Part shown: one piece after another, positions 37,536-44,783 of the stretch
How positions within the stretch are numbered: the stretch's first letter is position 1
How the letters are laid out: the number at the start of each line of letters is the position of its first letter
Source: Sphingobium sp. HWE2-09
GTDB lineage: Bacteria > Pseudomonadota > Alphaproteobacteria > Sphingomonadales > Sphingomonadaceae
Direction of reading: 5' to 3'
Assembly: GCF_035989265.1 (NCBI RefSeq)
Contig: NZ_JAYKZX010000003.1
Span: 1,178,001 to 1,242,000 of the forward strand
Length of the DNA: 64,000 nucleotides
The notes under the pieces: generated by a model
The model's input: only the letters and a program-made list of their open reading frames with translations
Databases searched by the model: none
Told to the model about the DNA's origin: nothing
Program-made: the position numbers and the translations under genes

Positions 37536-38650
37536 GACCGCACCGTAATGTCCGCCAGCGTCCGCCCGCCCGGATCCTGGGACGGGGTCGCCGTGATCGT
37601 GAAACCGGCCGCCTGCAACGCCAGCAGCACGATATTGATATCGTCCGCCTTGGCCGCGGCGAGTGTCGCGCGGACCATGCCGTCGGGATCGCGCGACAGG
37701 GTGGTTAGCGCCACGCCCGGTGCATCCTGCATCGCGGCGAGCAACGCAGCGACCGGCGCCGTGAACGCCCGTCCACCCGCACCCCGCGCGGCCAGCTTGC
37801 CCTCCATCTCCGCCAGCGCCTGGCTCGCGTCGGTCGCGCCGGGCAAGACTTGCTGCGCCAGCGCCAGGCTGTCCGCATCCAGTCGGCTGACTTCGCCATG
37901 CTGCTTGGCCAGGCCGATCAGCGCGATCAGCAGGCTGGCGAGCAGGAGGAGGCCGCTCCACAGCGCGATGCGGCCGATCAGGCGACCATCCACCGCGCGC
38001 CGCACCCGCTTGGCGAAATCGCCCTGCCGCATGTCGAGTGGTGGCATGTCCAGCGCGGCGATCGCGCGGCCTTCGACCACGCCCGGCGCCACATCGACGA
38101 TCGGTCCATCGCCGACCAGTTCGGGCAGCATCATGTCCGCCCCGATCGCGATATCGACGCCGCGCAATACCGCCTCGCCGCCGATGACGCCGCGGACATA
38201 GCCGCTCTCAGGCTCCGGCAGCAGCAACGGCGCGGGCACGATGATATCCGGGTCCAGCCCATGATGCTGCGCCCATAGCAACCATTGCTGCATGTCGCGC
38301 CGGCTCGCCATAGCAACGATATGCGGGCGGGCGGGATCTTCGTTTATATCTGCGGCCGCAAATAATTGATCGGATGGCGCCAGTCCGCCCGCCAGCACCG
38401 CCAACCGTGCCGCCGCCCGTCCCTGCCGCACCGGCAGGTCGGGATGCGCGACCCAGTGCAGCGTCACCAGCGCGGCTGGCGGCACCAGCAGCACGCGGGC
38501 CTGATCGGGCAACGCCGCGATGCCGCACGCCGCCAGCCAGTTTGCGCCCTCGCCCGCCTGCACCAGCGCACCGTCGATGATGCGCATCCAATGCGGTTCG
38601 GCGTCCTGCGCCTCTGCCAGAAAGACGATCAGCGCGTCGCGACTGCTCAT
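37532..38650 (-). CDS. gspL: Type II secretion system protein GspL
   Basis: 372 residues. A large cytoplasmic actin-like domain (residues 1-240) that recruits the GspE ATPase, one transmembrane helix (about 243-263) and a periplasmic domain (SRDPDGMVRATLAAAKADDI). It bridges the ATPase to GspM and GspC. Overlaps gspK by 4 bp. Confidence 0.9.
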   Translation of the reverse strand: MSSRDALIVFLAEAQDAEPHWMRIIDGALVQAGEGANWLAACGIAALPDQARVLLVPPAALVTLHWVAHPDLPVRQGRAAARLAVLAGGLAPSDQLFAAADINEDPARPHIVAMASRRDMQQWLLWAQHHGLDPDIIVPAPLLLPEPESGYVRGVIGGEAVLRGVDIAIGADMMLPELVGDGPIVDVAPGVVEGRAIAALDMPPLDMRQGDFAKRVRRAVDGRLIGRIALWSGLLLLASLLIALIGLAKQHGEVSRLDADSLALAQQVLPGATDASQALAEMEGKLAARGAGGRAFTAPVAALLAAMQDAPGVALTTLSRDPDGMVRATLAAAKADDINIVLLALQAAGFTITATPSQDPGGRTLADITVRS

Positions 38651-39636
38651 GCCCCCGCACCCCAGCTGCGCCGAACCACCATCGCCGGGCTTTGCCGCGC
38701 GTCGATCAGCGCCCGCTCCACCACCTGCGTTCCCCCGACATCCACCGACACGTCCACTCCGAAAAATCCCGTCGTCATCTTCACCTGTTCCTGCACATCC
38801 ACCGCAGGCGACGACCCGTCGCGCGAGAGCAAGGCCCAGAACTCGTTCGTGCTGCCGTACCCATCTGCCGGGCGTTGCGCCAGCAGTTGCCGCGCCTGGG
38901 CGACACTCAATTGACCCGGCAGCAGCATCGCTAACAAAGGCGCCTGGCCCGGCAGCAGCGTATTGATGTTGATCGGCGACAAATCAGTGACCGGCAGCGC
39001 GCATATCCATGGTTTGACCAGATCATAGATGGCCGGGCTGATGCCGCTGACCGCGCGCAATTCGCTGGCGTCCACCATCATCCGGTTGGCGGCGCGATAA
39101 GGGCGCTCCATCTGGACATAGGTTTCGTCCTCCGCCCCGCCGGGTTGCGGCACGTTGTCGGTATCGATCCAGTCGGCCAGGCTCGCAGACGCGCCCTGCG
39201 CCTGCCGCGCGTCCACGCCCAATGCCTCCAGCAAGGCCTGGAATTGCGATACGCCGGCGGGGCGGACCTTCAAATTCGCCGCGCTCTCACCGCTGACGAC
39301 GCTGTTGAGGTTGAAGCAATTGCCCGCGTCGGTCACCCGTGCGGTCGCGATGCCGCCGGGGACGGGAATGCTTTGCGGCGTGCCCATCCATCCGCCCGCC
39401 AGCGTGATCTTCGCCGGGCTGCTGGCCGTCTGGTCGCCGACGCGCAGCAACGCCATCTCGGTCGCCGCGTCGGCATAGGCGCGGGCCTGATCGACCGCGC
39501 CGCCATTGCCGGTCATCCGCGTCGCCAGCGCCACGCGCTCCAACGCAGTCGCAGCGACGACGGACATCACCGCCACCAGCAGTAATACCGTCAGCAGCGC
39601 CGCGCCCTGCTCGTTCTTCCTGCGCGGGTCAGGCAC
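38647..39636 (-). CDS. gspK: Type II secretion minor pseudopilin GspK
   Basis: 329-residue large pseudopilin that caps the pseudopilus tip. The leader is a normal 11 residues (MPDPRRKNEQG) before cleavage G/AALLTVLLLV. As in other GspK proteins position +5 of the mature chain is not Glu. The globular region contains NCFNLNSVV, LADWIDTDN and the ININTL helix-hairpin-helix-like segment. Unlike the four pseudopilin genes upstream, it carries no palindromic repeat. It overlaps gspJ by 8 bp. Confidence 0.92.
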   Translation of the reverse strand: MPDPRRKNEQGAALLTVLLLVAVMSVVAATALERVALATRMTGNGGAVDQARAYADAATEMALLRVGDQTASSPAKITLAGGWMGTPQSIPVPGGIATARVTDAGNCFNLNSVVSGESAANLKVRPAGVSQFQALLEALGVDARQAQGASASLADWIDTDNVPQPGGAEDETYVQMERPYRAANRMMVDASELRAVSGISPAIYDLVKPWICALPVTDLSPININTLLPGQAPLLAMLLPGQLSVAQARQLLAQRPADGYGSTNEFWALLSRDGSSPAVDVQEQVKMTTGFFGVDVSVDVGGTQVVERALIDARQSPAMVVRRSWGAGA

Positions 39637-40375
39637 CTGCCGCCCCTTCCGTTACATCCTGCTTTTCGACAGGACCGGGGGCCACCAGGAAACGCAGCAT
39701 CACGGGCGGCTCGCCCGTGCGCGTGACCGTCATCTCCACCGCGCGGGGCAGCAGGTCCGGCTGTGTGGGCGTCCAATCCTCCCGCCATGCGCCCTGCGCA
39801 TCGCGAAAGCGCAGCGCGACCGCCTCGACATTGTCCAGCAGCGCCGCTGGATCGTCCCCCGCCGCGCCATCCAGCTGGGCATAGGTGCGCCGCTCCAGCC
39901 GTCCCTGCCGCACCCAATATTCGACCTTTTGCAGCGACGGGCGAGGCAGATCGCCCAGATTGTCCCAGCCTCCGCGCACGAACTGCATCACCGGCTGGCC
40001 TTCGCCATCGCTATGCGCCCAGAAGGCAGGGGCGAGCGTCCCCGCTTCGGTACGGGTAATGCGCGGCACCGCCTGCCCCAAATCGCCAGACAGCGCGCCG
40101 GCGGCCCGCTGGATCGCCGCCATATCATCCAGCCTGGCCTTGATCTGCGCCTGCGCCGATACGCTGTTGCCCAGTAACAGGACGCCCGCGCTCGCCAGCA
40201 TCGCAAAGATCATCAGCGCGACGAGCAGTTCGATCAGCGTGAAGCCCTGTTGGGCGGACCCGCCGTCGGACGTGCGCCATGTTCCGTTCATTTCGAGCGA
40301 AGTCGAGAAACGCACGCACAGCGTTTGCCGCTTCTCGACTTCGCTCGAAGCGAACGGCGGTTTTGTGATAGACAT
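39629..40375 (-). CDS. gspJ: Type II secretion minor pseudopilin GspJ with repeat-extended leader
   Basis: 248 residues from ATG 40375, which shares bases with the gspI stop (TGATG). Prepilin motif SAQQG/FTLIELLVALMIFA places cleavage after Gly44, far longer than the usual 6-15. Residues about 8-28 are the translation of a palindromic repeat (40284-40357). An internal ATG at 40291, just inside the repeat, would give a 16-residue leader but has no ribosome-binding site. The mature part (RITRTEAGTL, LERRTYAQLD, VEAVALRFRDAQG) is standard GspJ. Confidence 0.9.
   Translation of the reverse strand: MSITKPPFASSEVEKRQTLCVRFSTSLEMNGTWRTSDGGSAQQGFTLIELLVALMIFAMLASAGVLLLGNSVSAQAQIKARLDDMAAIQRAAGALSGDLGQAVPRITRTEAGTLAPAFWAHSDGEGQPVMQFVRGGWDNLGDLPRPSLQKVEYWVRQGRLERRTYAQLDGAAGDDPAALLDNVEAVALRFRDAQGAWREDWTPTQPDLLPRAVEMTVTRTGEPPVMLRFLVAPGPVEKQDVTEGAAGA
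40284..40357. repeat. Palindromic repeat inside the gspJ leader
   Basis: Inverted repeat with 26-nt arms (40284-40309 and 40332-40357), 24 of 26 positions complementary, around a 22-nt loop. The arm core is TTCGAGCGAAGTCGAGAA. In the gspJ frame it encodes SSEVEKRQTLCVRFSTSLE. It differs in sequence from the repeats in gspG, gspH and gspI. Confidence 0.9.
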
Positions 40376-40824
40376 CAAGCGACCACCCGGACGAAGCTCA
40401 GCACCACCGGCGATGCGCCGGGCTGCCCATCCACCGTCAGGTCCACCTGAAGCAGCCGTTTGTCGTCGGTCGGCTTGACGACACGCCGCCAGTGCCAGCG
40501 CCGCCCGCCATTATCGATCATGCCGTCTTCGTCGCCAACCGACGGCGGCGTGGGATCGGTCTGCACCTCCACCATCAGGTTGCGCGCGACGATCTGGCCC
40601 AGCGCCTTGCTGTCGAGATCGGCTGTGGTGCGCAACGTCACCCCCTGCAACCGCACCAGCGCCAGTGCCGCCAGGCTGAACACTGCCAGCGCGACCAGCA
40701 TTTCGAGCAACGTGAAGCCGCGCTCATTGGCACTTGAGCGTGTTCCCGCGCAGGCGGGAACCCAGTTCAGAGCGCGGGACTGGGTTCCCGCCTGCGCGGG
40801 AACACGGAGCCGTGGCTTACCCAC
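40375..40824 (-). CDS. gspI: Type II secretion minor pseudopilin GspI with repeat-extended leader
   Basis: 149 residues from GTG 40824, which overlaps the gspH stop by 8 bp; ATG 40854 would add 10 residues. The prepilin motif SANERG/FTLLEMLVALAVFS puts cleavage after Gly36. Residues 8-28 (VPAQAGTQSRA ... VPACAGT) are the translation of a perfect palindromic repeat. No ATG, GTG or TTG exists between the repeat and the cleavage site, so the repeat must be translated. The mature part (LVRLQGVTL, ARNLMVEVQTD) is typical of GspI. Confidence 0.9.
   Translation of the reverse strand: MGKPRLRVPAQAGTQSRALNWVPACAGTRSSANERGFTLLEMLVALAVFSLAALALVRLQGVTLRTTADLDSKALGQIVARNLMVEVQTDPTPPSVGDEDGMIDNGGRRWHWRRVVKPTDDKRLLQVDLTVDGQPGASPVVLSFVRVVA
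40741..40804. repeat. Perfect 26-bp inverted repeat inside the gspI leader
   Basis: Arms 40741-40766 and 40779-40804 are exact reverse complements, with a 12-nt loop. Core sequence TTCCCGCGCAGGCGGGAACC. Each arm is itself a small hairpin. The element is related to the degenerate copy at 17339-17363 and to the trpG-trpD element at 55610-55669. Confidence 0.95.
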
Positions 40825-41377
40825 CGACCATGACCTTCCCCGCCATGTCGACACTCACCGACACCCGCTCGCCTTCGCGCGCCAGCGTCACGGTCAGCGG
40901 ATCGGTGGGCAGGCCGGTGCCGTCGAAGGCGATCTGCTGGCGACCATCCTTCCCCACCAGCGCGCGCGTGCCGCCCTTCCAGTTGGCGGTGACGAAGGGC
41001 TTGTCTTCCAGCGGTGTCCATTGTCCGCCCTCGCGGCGCTGGAATCCATAGCCCGACGCCGACACCCACAGGCCCATCGGGCGCGCGGTTACGACCGCTT
41101 CGTCGCGCGCGGCGGCAACGCGCGCGGCGAAGCGGTCGGCATCCTCGATCACGCGCGCGCGCGGATCGGGGATCGCCATCACGACGGCAGCGGAAATGAA
41201 GCCGATGATCGTCAGCACGACCATCAGTTCGACCAGCGTGAAGCCCTGTTGGGCGGAACGCTCCAAAGACGTGAAGCCGCGTTCGCACCTCCGCGAACGC
41301 GCCCCGGCGAAGGCCGGGGCCCAGGACGCCACACGCAGCGCCCGCGGCTCAGCCCCCAGCCCCCCGCCGGGGCACAT
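40817..41377 (-). CDS. gspH: Type II secretion minor pseudopilin GspH with repeat and doubled cleavage motif
   Basis: 186 residues from ATG 41377, five bases after the gspG stop. The leader carries a palindromic repeat (residues about 15-30, ASWAPAFAGARSR) and then two consecutive prepilin-like motifs: CERG/FTSLE (after Gly34) and SAQQG/FTLVELMVVLTIIGF (after Gly45). Only the second is followed by the full hydrophobic helix, so it is the likely cleavage site. A TTG inside TSLE could give a short leader but lacks a ribosome-binding site. The mature domain (ARDEAVVTARPMGLWVS) is normal for GspH. Confidence 0.88.
   Translation of the reverse strand: MCPGGGLGAEPRALRVASWAPAFAGARSRRCERGFTSLERSAQQGFTLVELMVVLTIIGFISAAVVMAIPDPRARVIEDADRFAARVAAARDEAVVTARPMGLWVSASGYGFQRREGGQWTPLEDKPFVTANWKGGTRALVGKDGRQQIAFDGTGLPTDPLTVTLAREGERVSVSVDMAGKVMVGG
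41281..41322. repeat. Palindromic repeats inside the gspH leader
   Basis: Two adjacent hairpins: GTTCGC / GCGAAC (41281-41298) and CCCCGGC / GCCGGGG (41302-41319, GAAG loop). The second is the inverted form of the mazG-hflX repeat at 15902-15919. Both lie between the gspH start codon and its prepilin motif. Confidence 0.85.
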
Positions 41378-41381
41378 CGCC

Positions 41382-41927
41382 TCACAATTCGCTGGAATAG
41401 ATATCCGCATTTTCATTCTCTCCGCCCGGCTGGCCATCGGCGCCCAGCGAACTGATGTCGAACGCGCCCTTGCGGCCCGGCACGGTATAGACATAGGCGC
41501 GGCCCCACGGATCCTGCGGCAGCTTCTTGATATAGCCGCCGCGACGATAGCGCTGCGGCTGCGCCAGCGATGCTGGCGGACTGAGCAGCGCCTGCAACCC
41601 GTCCGACCCGGCCGGATAGGTCAGGTTGTCGAGCCGATATTGCTCCAGCGCCTGTTCGATCGTGGAGATATCCGCTTTCGCCTTTTCGATCCGCGCCGTG
41701 TCGGTCGCGGGAATGACGTTGATCGCCACGATCGTCGCGAGTAGGCCGATGATGACGATCACGACCATCAGTTCGACCAGGGTGAAGCCGTGTTCGGCGG
41801 AACGCCTCACCCCATATTTGTCATCCCCGCGAAAGCGGGGATCCATCTCCGGCGTGGTGATCTCGGAGAGGGCGAGAGATGGATTCCCGCCTTCGCGGGA
41901 AAGACGAAGGGTAAGGGTCTTATGCAT
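41382..41927 (-). CDS. gspG: Type II secretion major pseudopilin GspG with repeat-extended leader
   Basis: 181 residues from ATG 41927, which has a strong AGGAG 5 bp upstream. The prepilin motif RRSAEHG/FTLVELMVVIVIIG puts cleavage after Gly47. Residues about 8-38 (LRLSREGGNPS ... MDPRFRGDDK) are the translation of a palindromic repeat. A GTG at about 41809, after the repeat, would give a 7-residue leader but has no Shine-Dalgarno. The mature protein has typical GspG features: IEQALEQYRLDNLTYP, LPQDPWGRAYVY and the calcium-site region DISSLGADGQPGGENENADI. Confidence 0.93.
   Translation of the reverse strand: MHKTLTLRLSREGGNPSLALSEITTPEMDPRFRGDDKYGVRRSAEHGFTLVELMVVIVIIGLLATIVAINVIPATDTARIEKAKADISTIEQALEQYRLDNLTYPAGSDGLQALLSPPASLAQPQRYRRGGYIKKLPQDPWGRAYVYTVPGRKGAFDISSLGADGQPGGENENADIYSSEL
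41818..41913. repeat. Palindromic repeat inside the gspG leader
   Basis: Imperfect inverted repeat with arms of about 31 nt (41820-41850 and 41875-41905), sharing GCGGG(G/A)ATCCATCTC at the inner ends, around a 24-nt loop. Each arm holds its own CCCCGC/GCGGGG-type hairpin. Translated in the gspG frame. Confidence 0.88.
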
Positions 41928-41935
41928 ATTCACTC

Positions 41936-43153
41936 CTAAGCCCCGGTCAGGCTTTGCAGCTGCAGGATCGGCAGCAGGATGGACAGGATGATGACGGCGA
42001 CGATACCGCCCATCAGTATGATGATCACCGGCTCCAGCATGGCGAGCGCGGTGGAGGTAAAGCTATCGAACTCGCGCTCCAGATAATCGGCGGCGCGCTC
42101 CAGCATCGTGTCGAGCCGCCCCGCGCTTTCGCCGCTCGCCGCCAGATAGACCAGCAGCGGCGGAAACACGCCCGCCCGGCGCAGCGCCGCCGACAGGCTG
42201 CCCCCGCCCCGGATCGCTTCGACGATCTCGTCCGACGCCTTGCGCAGCACCCGGTTGTGCACGGTATTGGCGGTCAGCGTCAGCCCTTCCATCAACGGCA
42301 GGCGGCTCGCCACCATGGTCGACAGGGTGCGCGCCATCCTGGCGGCGTGCAGGTCGCGGATCAGCCGCCCCAGCAGCGGCAATCCCAGCAAGGTCGCGTC
42401 GAACCGATAGCGGAACCGTTCATTCTGCAACGCGCGCCAGAAACCGAAACCACTCAGCGCAATCAGGATCAGCAGCAGCCACCAATAGGCCGCCAGGAAA
42501 GCCGACACGGCCATCACCATCCGGGTCAGCAGCGGCAATTGCTGCCCGACCGTATCGAACTGCTCCACCACTTTGGGCACGACGAAGATCATCAGCGCCG
42601 CCACCACGAACACGGCAAAGGTCGCCAGCACCGACGGGTAGGCGATCGCGGTCAGCACTTTCGACCGCATCACCGCCTGCCGTTCCATCAGGTCGGACAG
42701 GCGTTCCATGATGGCGGGCAGGCTGCCGGAGCTTTCACCGGCTGAGATCATCGCGCGATAGAGCGGCGGAAAACTCTTGGGTTCCGCGCCCAGTGCATCG
42801 GCCAGCCGCCGCCCTTCCATCACGCCGCCATGCACCTTGCCCACGATCGCGCGGACATGGTCCTGCTCGCTCTGCCGCCCGATGGTGCGCAGCAATTCTT
42901 CTAGCGGACTGACCTGCGTGAGCGTCGCCAACTGGCGGGTAAAAAGCGTCAATTCCTTGGCCGACAGGCGCGGCGTGCGCAGCGCCATGCCCGCCCGCTT
43001 GCGCGCCGTTTCGACCGCGCCCGGCTCGATCCGAACGATGAACAGCTTGCGCGCGTCCAGCTTGGCGCGCGCATCCTCGATCGTCCCGGCCTTGATGCTG
43101 CCATGGCGTTCTCGCCCGGCCGCATCGATCGCGCTATAATCGAAGTCAGCCAT
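41936..43153 (-). CDS. gspF: Type II secretion inner-membrane protein GspF
   Basis: 405-residue platform protein with two GspF cytoplasmic domains and three membrane helices (about 168-190, 217-240, 375-397). Typical blocks are LFTRQLATLTQVSPLEELL, FPPLYRAMISAGESSGSLP and FPPLLVYLAASGESAGRLD. Start ATG 43153 (MADFDYSAIDAAG) overlaps the gspE stop by 8 bp. Confidence 0.95.
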   Translation of the reverse strand: MADFDYSAIDAAGRERHGSIKAGTIEDARAKLDARKLFIVRIEPGAVETARKRAGMALRTPRLSAKELTLFTRQLATLTQVSPLEELLRTIGRQSEQDHVRAIVGKVHGGVMEGRRLADALGAEPKSFPPLYRAMISAGESSGSLPAIMERLSDLMERQAVMRSKVLTAIAYPSVLATFAVFVVAALMIFVVPKVVEQFDTVGQQLPLLTRMVMAVSAFLAAYWWLLLILIALSGFGFWRALQNERFRYRFDATLLGLPLLGRLIRDLHAARMARTLSTMVASRLPLMEGLTLTANTVHNRVLRKASDEIVEAIRGGGSLSAALRRAGVFPPLLVYLAASGESAGRLDTMLERAADYLEREFDSFTSTALAMLEPVIIILMGGIVAVIILSILLPILQLQSLTGA

Positions 43154-44591
43154 CGGCGATGGTTTCCGCCTCGACCGAATCGCGGCGCGACACGCGGATC
43201 GCCTCTTCCGCCGTCGTCTGCCCATCGCGAACCAGCGCACGCGCCGCCGACCCCAGATTGGGGGCGTTCAGGAAAGCATGACGGGCGATCAGCGATTCAT
43301 CGCCGCCGTCATTGATCAGGCGGCGGATCGTATCATCCACCCGGATCGCTTCGAACACGCCGATCCGGCCCTTATAGCCGCTGCCGCTACACTCGTCGCA
43401 TCCGCGCGCGCGATAGATGATCGTGCCGGGATCGAAGCCCAGCAGCGCGCTGGCCGACTTGTCCGCCTGCACTGGTTCGCGGCAGCTTTGGCATAGCCGC
43501 CGCACCAGCCGCTGGGCGATGACGGCGCGCAGCGTGGAGGCAAGCAGGAAGGGTTCGACCCGCATGTCGCGCATCCGGGTGATCGCGCCGACCGCGTCGT
43601 TGGTATGCACGGTCGACAGCACCAGATGCCCCGTCAGCGACGCCTGCACCGCGATCTCGGCGGTTTCGCGATCGCGGATTTCACCCACCATCACCACATC
43701 GGGGTCCTGCCGCAAAATCGCGCGCAGGCCCGCCGCGAAGGTCAGCCCGACCTTGGCATTGACCTGCGTCTGGCCCACGCCCTCCATCGCATATTCGACC
43801 GGGTCTTCGACCGTCAGGATATTGCGGCTGCCGTCGTTTAACTGGCGCAGGCCTGCATAGAGCGTCGTCGTCTTGCCCGATCCGGTCGGCCCGGTGACCA
43901 GGATGATGCCATTGGGCTCGCTTAAGCCCTCCCGGAAAATCCGGTCCGGCACCCCGTTCATGCCCAGCAGGTCGAGCGTGATGCCCGCATTTTCCTTGTC
44001 GAGGATACGCAGCACGACCCGCTCGCCCGCCCGGCTTGGCAAAGTAGAAACGCGCACGTCGAGCAGCTTGCCGCCCAGCGTCAGGCCGATACGCCCGTCC
44101 TGCGGCACGCGCCGTTCGGCGATGTCGAGGCGGGCCATCACCTTGATGCGGCTGACGACGACCGGTGCGACATGCGGCGGCATCCGCAGCGTTTCGCGCA
44201 GCACGCCGTCCACGCGCATCCGCACGATGAGGCCGGTTTCATAGGGTTCGATATGGATGTCAGACACGCCCTGCCGCGCGGCTTCGGCGATGATGCCGTT
44301 GATCAGGCGGATGGCGGGCGCATCGTCCGCGCTGTCGAGCAGGTCGTCGGCGGTCGGGATGTCAGCCGCCAATATGTCCAGCTCGTCCGCGCCCACGTCC
44401 AGCGATCCAGCCATCGCCGCCGCGCTGCCCTCCATCGCATAATGGTTGGACAGGTGCCGGTCGAACTCGGACGGCGCGACGAAGAGGACGTCGAAGCTGC
44501 GCGCCAGATGCCGTCGCACCTCCAGCAATATGCGCGGATCGCTGCCCTCGCGCACGGCGATGGTCAGGCGCTCGCCCTCGATCGGCAGCAT
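43146..44591 (-). CDS. gspE: Type II secretion ATPase GspE (5' end probably frameshifted)
   Basis: 481 residues from ATG 44591. It has Walker A TGPTGSGKTTTLYA, Asp box, Walker B-type VVMVGEIRDRETAEIA, HTNDA and a four-cysteine zinc knuckle (CQSC ... CDEC). It powers pseudopilus assembly. Conserved GspE sequence continues upstream in the same frame (IDIPYVFARKHGVV) but reaches a stop without a start codon. See the adjacent 44592-44680 entry: one extra C in a six-C run would join it to a GTG start. Homopolymer error or a real mutation cannot be told apart here. Confidence 0.9.
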   Translation of the reverse strand: MLPIEGERLTIAVREGSDPRILLEVRRHLARSFDVLFVAPSEFDRHLSNHYAMEGSAAAMAGSLDVGADELDILAADIPTADDLLDSADDAPAIRLINGIIAEAARQGVSDIHIEPYETGLIVRMRVDGVLRETLRMPPHVAPVVVSRIKVMARLDIAERRVPQDGRIGLTLGGKLLDVRVSTLPSRAGERVVLRILDKENAGITLDLLGMNGVPDRIFREGLSEPNGIILVTGPTGSGKTTTLYAGLRQLNDGSRNILTVEDPVEYAMEGVGQTQVNAKVGLTFAAGLRAILRQDPDVVMVGEIRDRETAEIAVQASLTGHLVLSTVHTNDAVGAITRMRDMRVEPFLLASTLRAVIAQRLVRRLCQSCREPVQADKSASALLGFDPGTIIYRARGCDECSGSGYKGRIGVFEAIRVDDTIRRLINDGGDESLIARHAFLNAPNLGSAARALVRDGQTTAEEAIRVSRRDSVEAETIADG

Positions 44592-44680
44592 GACGACGCC
44601 ATGCTTGCGCGCGAAGACATAGGGGATGTCGATCGGGCGGGGGGAATTGGCGGCACCCCATCCGCAATGACATCACTCAC
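44592..44680 (-). other. gspE: Probable out-of-frame 5' end of gspE
   Basis: On the minus strand GTG 44680 opens SDVIADGVPPIPP in one frame, whereas IDIPYVFARKHGVV, a typical GspE N-terminal block, is in another frame directly upstream of ATG 44591. The frames meet at a run of six C (plus strand G 44639-44644). Seven C would give one continuous protein starting SDVIADGVPPIPPRPIDIPY. This 89-bp segment is therefore likely the true start of gspE. Confidence 0.65.
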
Positions 44681-44687
44681 GCCCACC

Positions 44688-44772
44688 CCCGTTCGCCCTG
44701 AGCTTGTCGAAGGGCATTTCTTTCTTGCAAAACAGGAAGGGGCGTCGACAGGCTCAGCCCGAACGGACGGGG
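44688..44772. repeat. Palindromic repeat between gspD and gspE
   Basis: Inverted repeat with arms CCGTTCGCCCTGAGCTTGTC-type (44689-44710) and its complement (44745-44766), 19 of 22 positions paired, around a 34-nt loop. It belongs to the CTGAGC-TGTCGA family widespread in sphingomonads. It fills the space between the gspD stop and the probable gspE GTG. Confidence 0.88.
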
Positions 44773-44783
44773 AGAGAGCAGCA

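Noticed and set aside
40284..44772. CRISPR array in the repeat-rich gsp operon
   Set aside because: The repeats are palindromic, of different families and irregularly spaced inside genes; no direct-repeat/spacer pattern and no cas genes.
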